A stretch of DNA of 46,379 nt, from assembly GCA_904501925.1 (NCBI GenBank), contig CAJGCO010000012.1:1-46379 (forward strand), given 5' to 3'. This DNA comes from an uncultured Alphaproteobacteria bacterium (GTDB lineage: Bacteria > Pseudomonadota > Alphaproteobacteria > RF32 > CAG-239). The translations under genes were made by a program, and so were the position numbers. The notes under the pieces were generated by a model that was not told the origin of the DNA, did no database searches, and saw only the letters and a list, made by a program, of their open reading frames with translations. Of the stretch, positions 41,410 through 46,379 are shown one piece after another (position 1 is the first letter of the stretch; the number at the start of each line of letters is the position of its first letter).

Positions 41410-42346
41410 AATTCAACACCCAATCAATACGTTCTTTTGCAATTAAATTTTTAGGATAAAACTTATCAATTTCCTCTAATCTAGATTTTAAACCACATCC
41501 ATTAGCTATCTGAATAGCAAGGCCAGGACGAGCATTGACCTCTAGCATCATCGGTCCTCTATTTTTATCCAAAACAATATCTGCACCCAAATAACCAAGC
41601 CCTGTCATATCATATGCAAGCGCTCCAATTAAAAGATGTTCTTTCCAAAAAGGAACTTTCAAATCTAACAAATTAGCCCCTGTATCAGGATGTATCAAAA
41701 TCGGTTTATTATGCATTACAGCATTAAGAGTTGCACCAGTTTTAACATCTAACCCAACACCAACAGCTCCTTGATGAAGATTTGCTCTTCCGCCGGATTC
41801 TTGAGTAGCTAATCTCATCATAACCATAGCAGGATATCCTTTGTAAACAATAACCCTAACATCTGGCACACCATGATAGCTAAAATTCTTAAATACATCA
41901 CTAAATATAACAGCTTCCTCAATCAAAGCCACATCATATTTTCCACCAAGACTAAACAATCCACTTAACGTATTAGAAACGTGTTGATACACATCCTTAA
42001 ATGTTAATCTATCGCCTGATGCACTATAAAAAAACTCACCATCATATTCTTTAATAACCAACACACCTTTGCCACCACTTCCATGCGCTGGTTTAATAAC
42101 AAATGTTTTATATCCTTTTACAATATCTAAAAGATTTTTAACCTGATATTGATGTTCTATAATACCAATCATCTTTGGTGTATTTATGTTTACTTCATTT
42201 GCTAACTTTTTAGTTTTAACCTTATCATCAACAAGCGTATATAATGAACGTTTATTACATTTAGCAATTACCGAATAATTGCGATCATTCATACCTAGAA
42301 CACCCTGCTCTTTAAGTTTTTTAGCTATTCTAAACCACTCAAACAT
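41399..42346 (-). CDS. RimK-related ATP-grasp ligase (alpha-L-glutamate ligase-like)
   Basis: 315 residues. The order of motifs matches the RimK-related subfamily found next to 7TM inactive-transglutaminase genes: GVLGMNDRNYSVI at the N-terminus, FVIKPAHGSGGKGVLVI (ATP-binding lid), DVRVIVYKGYPAMVMMRL, and GADIVLDKNRG then MLEVNARPG (Glu269 and Asn271, Mg binding). ATP-grasp enzymes of this group join an amino acid to a carboxylate through an acyl phosphate; the acceptor here is unknown. It is cytoplasmic, with no signal peptide. It starts directly after the stop of the 7TM gene and overlaps the cyclophilin gene by 11 bases. Confidence 0.88.
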   Translation of the reverse strand: MFEWFRIAKKLKEQGVLGMNDRNYSVIAKCNKRSLYTLVDDKVKTKKLANEVNINTPKMIGIIEHQYQVKNLLDIVKGYKTFVIKPAHGSGGKGVLVIKEYDGEFFYSASGDRLTFKDVYQHVSNTLSGLFSLGGKYDVALIEEAVIFSDVFKNFSYHGVPDVRVIVYKGYPAMVMMRLATQESGGRANLHQGAVGVGLDVKTGATLNAVMHNKPILIHPDTGANLLDLKVPFWKEHLLIGALAYDMTGLGYLGADIVLDKNRGPMMLEVNARPGLAIQIANGCGLKSRLEEIDKFYPKNLIAKERIDWVLNYEK

Positions 42347-43891
42347 TTACTTTCCCTTACTAACTAATGGAGCAAAACGAGCCAGCTCTGTTAATCTATA
42401 TCCAGTATATGTACCAAGCAACATCACAACAAACATAATCACAATATTAAACTCATTAAAAGCAAACATAAAGTGACGAACAAATTCATTACTAATTACA
42501 AAATATGTAACAACAGCTGTCATCAATGTATTAAAAATCTCTTTTATAGTATTTTTTGCGCCATCTTCTTCCCATGTAATAGAAGCTCTTTCAATAATCC
42601 ACGCAGTAATAATGATAGGAAAGAATATAGCAGAACTAATAATTTCATAATTCAACCTATACCCAATAATTGTTAATACTTGAATTAGTAAAATAACAAA
42701 AATAACAACAAAAGATATTCTAGGAACAAGCAATAGATTCATCCTTGCAACAACACCCCTCATCAAAAGACCTAAGAATATCATAACTGAAAAGCATGCC
42801 AATCCAGAAACAAAACCTGTTTTAACCAAAGCCATTGCTAACAACATTGGAGTAAATGTTCCCATTGTTGAAACACCAATAACATTACGCATAATAACCA
42901 CTACTAAAATTGCAAGAGGAAAAATCATCAACCACTTTAATGTATTTTGTTCTAAAACAGGCAAAGAATATACAGAATATTCGAATGGCAACACCCATCC
43001 AGAATTGCTTCTAGCTCTATATTCAGCCATTTTTAAAGGAGTAGCGACTGATTTTAAAACAGAAAATCTAACCTTAGAATCTTCCCCACCAAAAACATCT
43101 AACTGGGAAACGCCTCCCCTTTGAAAAACAATCCAATTCTCTGGTAACCCAATCTGGGCACTTCCTAAATCATATAAAGACCATTTATTATCATAAAAAG
43201 CCTCTATCATTATTTCCGTTTGTTCAGTTTTTTTGCCTTCTTCTAATTTAAGCGCCCTAACAATACGCGCTGGTATTCGCTTAAAAGCAAGAACATTAAT
43301 CATTTTCTCTGCAAACTCTTTTTGAGTATGTTTCATTGGTAAAACCAAACTCATTGTAGGATTAGCAACTTCTAAATTAACAGCTTTTATTGCACGTTGA
43401 ATTTTATTTCCTTCTTGTAATTCTGCTAATTCCCAAATTTTTAACATCATAAATTCTTCTTCTTGAGAAAAAATAGGACGTTTCATTTTTTGAGGTTTTT
43501 CAAGCTCAATAACACCGCTTTCTGCATCAAAAATATTCAAACGATAATAAACGTTTTGTTTTCCTTTTTTGTTTTGTCCTTTAAAAACGATTCTACTTTC
43601 TTTCTTATCATGAAGAATCTCATATCCTTCACCAACAATTTCTTCACTTAATATTTCAAAACTATCTTTATTATTAGGAATAGCTAAACTAACTTCAACA
43701 TTATCACTAATTGGTTTAAAAGAAATTTTTGCATCAACTGTCCATACATCCGTTGTTTTTTTAGGCGAAAAAGTAAATCCCCAATATTTAACTTTATAAA
43801 AAGAGCAATATCCCGCATATAAAATTGATAACAATAATAAAAAAAACAAACTTTTTCTTACTGAAAACAAATTTCTTAAAAACTTTTTCAT
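42347..43891 (-). CDS. Inactive transglutaminase fused to 7TM domain
   Basis: 514 residues. One N-terminal membrane helix (about 14-32), then a periplasmic part of about 280 residues with an inactive transglutaminase-like fold (for example IPARIVRALKLEEGKKTEQTE, WSLYDLGSAQIGLPENWIVF). No Cys-His-Asp triad is recognisable there. The C-terminal half (about 310-505) has seven hydrophobic helices, including VIGVSTMGTFTPMLLAMALV and VPRISFVVIFVILLIQVL. The gene lies between a lipid-anchored retropepsin-like gene (15-base gap) and the ATP-grasp gene (adjacent). The domain pair is known only as a conserved companion of these two. A receptor or transport role has been suggested for this domain combination, not demonstrated to my knowledge. 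Confidence 0.85.
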   Translation of the reverse strand: MKKFLRNLFSVRKSLFFLLLLSILYAGYCSFYKVKYWGFTFSPKKTTDVWTVDAKISFKPISDNVEVSLAIPNNKDSFEILSEEIVGEGYEILHDKKESRIVFKGQNKKGKQNVYYRLNIFDAESGVIELEKPQKMKRPIFSQEEEFMMLKIWELAELQEGNKIQRAIKAVNLEVANPTMSLVLPMKHTQKEFAEKMINVLAFKRIPARIVRALKLEEGKKTEQTEIMIEAFYDNKWSLYDLGSAQIGLPENWIVFQRGGVSQLDVFGGEDSKVRFSVLKSVATPLKMAEYRARSNSGWVLPFEYSVYSLPVLEQNTLKWLMIFPLAILVVVIMRNVIGVSTMGTFTPMLLAMALVKTGFVSGLACFSVMIFLGLLMRGVVARMNLLLVPRISFVVIFVILLIQVLTIIGYRLNYEIISSAIFFPIIITAWIIERASITWEEDGAKNTIKEIFNTLMTAVVTYFVISNEFVRHFMFAFNEFNIVIMFVVMLLGTYTGYRLTELARFAPLVSKGK

Positions 43892-43906
43892 TAGTCAATC
43901 CTTAAA

Positions 43907-44437
43907 TTAGTTCAACGTATATGATGTTGATGTATCAACAATAAACCTTCCCGTTAAAATATTTCGTCCTATTAAACCCTGATAATCAAAACTTTCTCTA
44001 TCTGCTAATGAAAAGAAAGCATTAAAAACCTCTTTACCCATTTTAACTTCCATTTTCACAGCTTTTCTTCTTTCATCATCACCCATTCTTTTTACCTTAA
44101 AAGAACGTTCAATTTTTTTCTCAAAAACATGCTCCTCTTTTGTTTTTCTATTTACAAGCTTAAAAGTAACCCAACGTTCTCCATCTCTTTCAAAATAAAC
44201 TACATCTTTAGCGTCAATAGATGATGTTGTAGCCCCTGTATCAATTCGCGCTAAAAAAGGAGATTTCATTGGTAAAAAATAAATAGGCTCAACCTCACCA
44301 ATTATAGGTAAATGAGCTTTTTTAACAACAATTTCTTTTGTTGTTTGAACATTATGAACCACTGCCGGCACAACAACTTGTTTTGTTTGACAAGATGACA
44401 CCAATAAAATTAAAATCATTAAAAGTACTTTTTTCAT
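43907..44437 (-). CDS. Retropepsin-like aspartic protease lipoprotein (RimB/DUF785-like)
   Basis: 176 residues. A lipoprotein signal with lipobox VSSC (Cys16) directs it to the periplasmic face. The protease-like core begins at LPIIGEVEPIYFL and contains FLARIDTGATTSSIDA, with the Asp66-Thr-Gly motif that in retropepsins forms half of the active site as a homodimer. It ends LIGRNILTGRFIVDTS, the second family motif. Related genes are annotated as ATP-dependent zinc proteases, although the fold is that of a retropepsin and I see no zinc site. It is the first gene of the operon with the 7TM and ATP-grasp genes. A substrate cannot be named. Confidence 0.85.
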   Translation of the reverse strand: MKKVLLMILILLVSSCQTKQVVVPAVVHNVQTTKEIVVKKAHLPIIGEVEPIYFLPMKSPFLARIDTGATTSSIDAKDVVYFERDGERWVTFKLVNRKTKEEHVFEKKIERSFKVKRMGDDERRKAVKMEVKMGKEVFNAFFSLADRESFDYQGLIGRNILTGRFIVDTSTSYTLN

Positions 44438-44580
44438 TTTTTATCCCAAAAGAACGTTCCAAACATCGCTAAATAATATACTTCTTTTTAGCAATAAACA
44501 CTATATTTTTCTAATAATACACAAGCAATCTTGATTTTTTTATACTATTTTTCCTATACACTGTATTTAAACATTGTTAC

Positions 44581-44616
44581 AAAAAACAACCCACTTTTTT
44601 TATAAAGGGGGTTGTT
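44581..44616 (-). terminator. Terminator of the porin gene
   Basis: An 8-bp stem AACAACCC / GGGTTGTT (44585-44592 with 44609-44616) is followed on the minus strand by TTTTTTGTAAC. It lies about 30 bases after the porin stop and isolates the porin from the retropepsin operon. Confidence 0.75.
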
Positions 44617-44646
44617 TCGCTATTTTAGGTATCTATAACGATGTAT

Positions 44647-45792
44647 TTAAAAATAAACCGTAGCTCTCAAACTAGTTGCAACACCATAATCTGATTTAGA
44701 ATTTAGTGCCGGATTTATATATAACTGAACATCTGGTGTTATTGCAATATAATCACCAAATCCCCACGTCCAAAAAGCCTCAACCACTTGCTCTGCCTTG
44801 TGTGAAATATTTTCACCAACAGCTTTCTCATCTATTTTATTATAAGCATATGCAAGACCAATTTGATCAAGCTCATTTCTATTTAAAGGGTTATTATAAA
44901 CACCACCTAAAACCCATGATTGCCTAATCTCTTCAACGTCTCCACTTGTTTCATTTATTCGCGCAAAAACACTCAATTTATCACCAATATTTTGCGACAA
45001 ATTCAAAGACCAACCATTTGTTGTTTGAGGTTGTTCTTTAACCCCTGGTTGATTATATACCAACAAAGAAATTTGAGCATCTCCCACTCCTTTTATTGTG
45101 GGAGCATATTCAACAAACCCAAATGTTGTATAGTGATTTTCATGTATTTTATTAATGCGAATACTTGATGCATCAATATTTGTTCCATCTTGCCCACCAA
45201 AAGCAAATGTCCATTCGCTATTTGGATTTATTTGAGCATATAAACCCAGGCCAGCTTGAGTATAAGAAGCTGATGCGTTTTGAGAAAAACTTTCATTCAA
45301 AAAATTAACTTGCTGATTTGCATCATAATCCGTTCCATCAAAATTATACAAAGGAAATTGACCAACACCAACACTCAGCCATTTCCACTTTCCTCCAAAC
45401 TGATGCGTATAATACAATTCATTAAATTCATTATCATTATCTGGATAATCATTTATTGGTGTAACAAAACCTGAATTATTTGCTAAATCATTAGCGTTGT
45501 GATTTCCATATCTTATAACAGTATACGCAAAATTCAACACCCCTACACCATTTTCATTATTAACAACAGTCCACTCAAAATTAGGATACAAATAAGCTTG
45601 AAAAGCATTGTCTTTTCCACTTGGACTACTTCTTTGTAACAAAGTGGATACATCAACACTATAATCAAAACTATATTTTTTATTTAGCTCATTTTTAAAA
45701 TCTTGATAATTATTCCATAAAACTCCGGAAAACGCATTATTTGCCATAAATAAACAAACAAATAACACCAAAAAACTTCTATATTTTTTCAT
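44647..45792 (-). CDS. OprB-type carbohydrate-selective porin
   Basis: 381 residues. A signal peptide (residues 1-22, MKKYRSFLVLFVCLFMANNA region) precedes an aromatic beta-barrel. Family marks include FDYSVDVSTLLQRSSP, WKWLSVGVGQFPLYNFDGTDYD, FAFGGQDGTNIDASSI, and a C-terminal strand ending in Phe (SLRATVYF) that guides outer-membrane insertion. OprB porins admit glucose and other sugars; the exact specificity is unknown. It starts after GGATAAG and is transcribed alone, divergent from ruvA, with its own terminator. No sugar transporter is adjacent. Confidence 0.85.
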   Translation of the reverse strand: MKKYRSFLVLFVCLFMANNAFSGVLWNNYQDFKNELNKKYSFDYSVDVSTLLQRSSPSGKDNAFQAYLYPNFEWTVVNNENGVGVLNFAYTVIRYGNHNANDLANNSGFVTPINDYPDNDNEFNELYYTHQFGGKWKWLSVGVGQFPLYNFDGTDYDANQQVNFLNESFSQNASASYTQAGLGLYAQINPNSEWTFAFGGQDGTNIDASSIRINKIHENHYTTFGFVEYAPTIKGVGDAQISLLVYNQPGVKEQPQTTNGWSLNLSQNIGDKLSVFARINETSGDVEEIRQSWVLGGVYNNPLNRNELDQIGLAYAYNKIDEKAVGENISHKAEQVVEAFWTWGFGDYIAITPDVQLYINPALNSKSDYGVATSLRATVYF

Positions 45793-45824
45793 ATCTTATC
45801 CTTTGGTTATATAATAAACACCAT

Positions 45825-45834
45825 GGATATATCC
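45825..45834. promoter_or_regulatory. Palindrome in the porin upstream region
   Basis: A perfect 10-base palindrome GGATATATCC lies 33 bases upstream of the porin start codon, overlapping the likely promoter (TATTAT/TATAT around 45810). It could be a repressor site for the porin or simply AT-rich promoter DNA. Confidence 0.3.
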
Positions 45835-45923
45835 TTTAATTTTATGAAAAAAAGGGGGCAGTATAAAAAAAGCACTTGAAGGAATACACAAATACATTAA
45901 AATACACAAAAAAGGGAAACAAA

Positions 45924-46379
45924 ATGATAGCAAAATTAAAAGGAATTATTGAAAACATAGGTGAAGACTGTTGCATTATAGATGTCAACGGTGTTGGTTA
46001 TCTGGTTAATATGTCAGCTCGTTCACTTTCAAGATTAAAAACAGGTGAACACGCATCTCTTCTAATTGAAACAATTATTAAAGAAGATAGTATAACCTTG
46101 TTTGGATTTGAAAATCCATGGGAAAAGGAATGGTTCAACACCTTAACAAAAGTTCAAGGTGTAGGAGGCAAAGTTTGTCTTGCAATATTAAGCGCTTTAT
46201 CCCCATCGCAATTATCCCAAGCAATATCAGCCCAAGATAAAAGCTCTTTTGTTAGAGCAAATGGTGTTGGTCCAAAACTTGCTGCTCGTATTGTTACCGA
46301 ATTAAAAGATAAAATTGTTACTATTCCCGTTGAGTATCTAACATCTTCCCCATCTATAATTTCCTCAGATGAACAAAAA
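45924..46379 (+). CDS. ruvA: Holliday junction DNA helicase subunit RuvA, 5' part
   Basis: RuvA binds four-way junctions and loads the RuvB motor for branch migration. The first 152 codons are present and the gene runs off the end of the window. It starts MIAKLKGIIENIGEDCCIIDVNGVGYLV, the OB-fold opening. Two helix-hairpin-helix motifs (KVQGVGGKVCLAIL and ANGVGPKLAARIV) follow, then TELKDKIV and the start of the flexible linker. GGGAAAC lies before the ATG. It is separated from ruvC by about 7.9 kb of mainly leftward accessory genes, so it must have its own promoter in 45793-45923. Confidence 0.96.
   Translation, partial: MIAKLKGIIENIGEDCCIIDVNGVGYLVNMSARSLSRLKTGEHASLLIETIIKEDSITLFGFENPWEKEWFNTLTKVQGVGGKVCLAILSALSPSQLSQAISAQDKSSFVRANGVGPKLAARIVTELKDKIVTIPVEYLTSSPSIISSDEQK

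Overview
The window is about 46 kb of AT-rich (roughly 30% G+C) chromosome. Several genes point to an alphaproteobacterium: an ELM1-type (mitochondrial fission family) protein, an ATP12-family F1 assembly factor next to a RluC-type pseudouridine synthase, two ribbon-helix-helix proteins of the RHH_4 type, and the yebC-ruvC block. Gene density is high, spacers are short, and many genes are lineage-specific. A host- or gut-associated alphaproteobacterium with a reduced, AT-biased genome fits, but the exact order cannot be fixed from this sequence. I see no rRNA, CRISPR array, transposase or prophage.

Layout. 1-2.5 kb: the 3' end of a sugar-phosphate nucleotidyltransferase, unknown genes and tRNA-Glu(CTC). 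2.6-7.6 kb: acrR-acrA-acrB efflux operon with a visible promoter, operator and terminator. 7.6-9.9 kb: DUF1349 and CbpA-like co-chaperone pair, plus two small exported proteins. 9.9-13.5 kb: ELM1-like protein, a tandem RHH pair, an unknown gene with foreign-looking codon use, a GNAT acetyltransferase and tRNA-Leu(TAA). 13.6-20.6 kb: pssA, an anchored parvulin, secA, sufC and sufD. 20.6-24.9 kb: dnaE with a downstream membrane protein. 25-28.5 kb: rplY, pth, ychF and a polytopic membrane protein. 28.5-34.3 kb: a seven-gene leftward operon (rluC, asmA-like, ATP12-like, acylphosphatase, DUF2769, helical-repeat protein, trxB). 34.4-38 kb: rarA, then a degenerate DEAD-box protein, yebC and ruvC. 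38-45.8 kb: a leftward block of unknown genes, a (GT)19 tract, a cyclophilin with an ATP-grasp ligase / 7TM inactive-transglutaminase / retropepsin cassette, and an OprB-type porin. 45.9 kb to the end: the start of ruvA. About 8 kb of accessory genes therefore separate ruvC from ruvA, which are usually adjacent.

How the genes work together. Envelope functions dominate: efflux, a porin, SecA export, periplasmic or anchored PPIases, lipoproteins, PssA and an AsmA-like protein. Fe-S and redox functions (SufC, SufD, TrxB, DUF2769) and replication or repair (DnaE, RarA, RuvC, RuvA) make up much of the rest. The most unusual items are the one-domain DEAD-box protein with altered catalytic motifs, the three regularly spaced CxC motifs inside SufD, the (GT)19 tract beside a possible promoter, and the ligase/7TM/protease/PPIase operon lying between ruvC and ruvA. 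Start codons were reassigned wherever a ribosome binding site or promoter showed that the longest reading frame begins too early.
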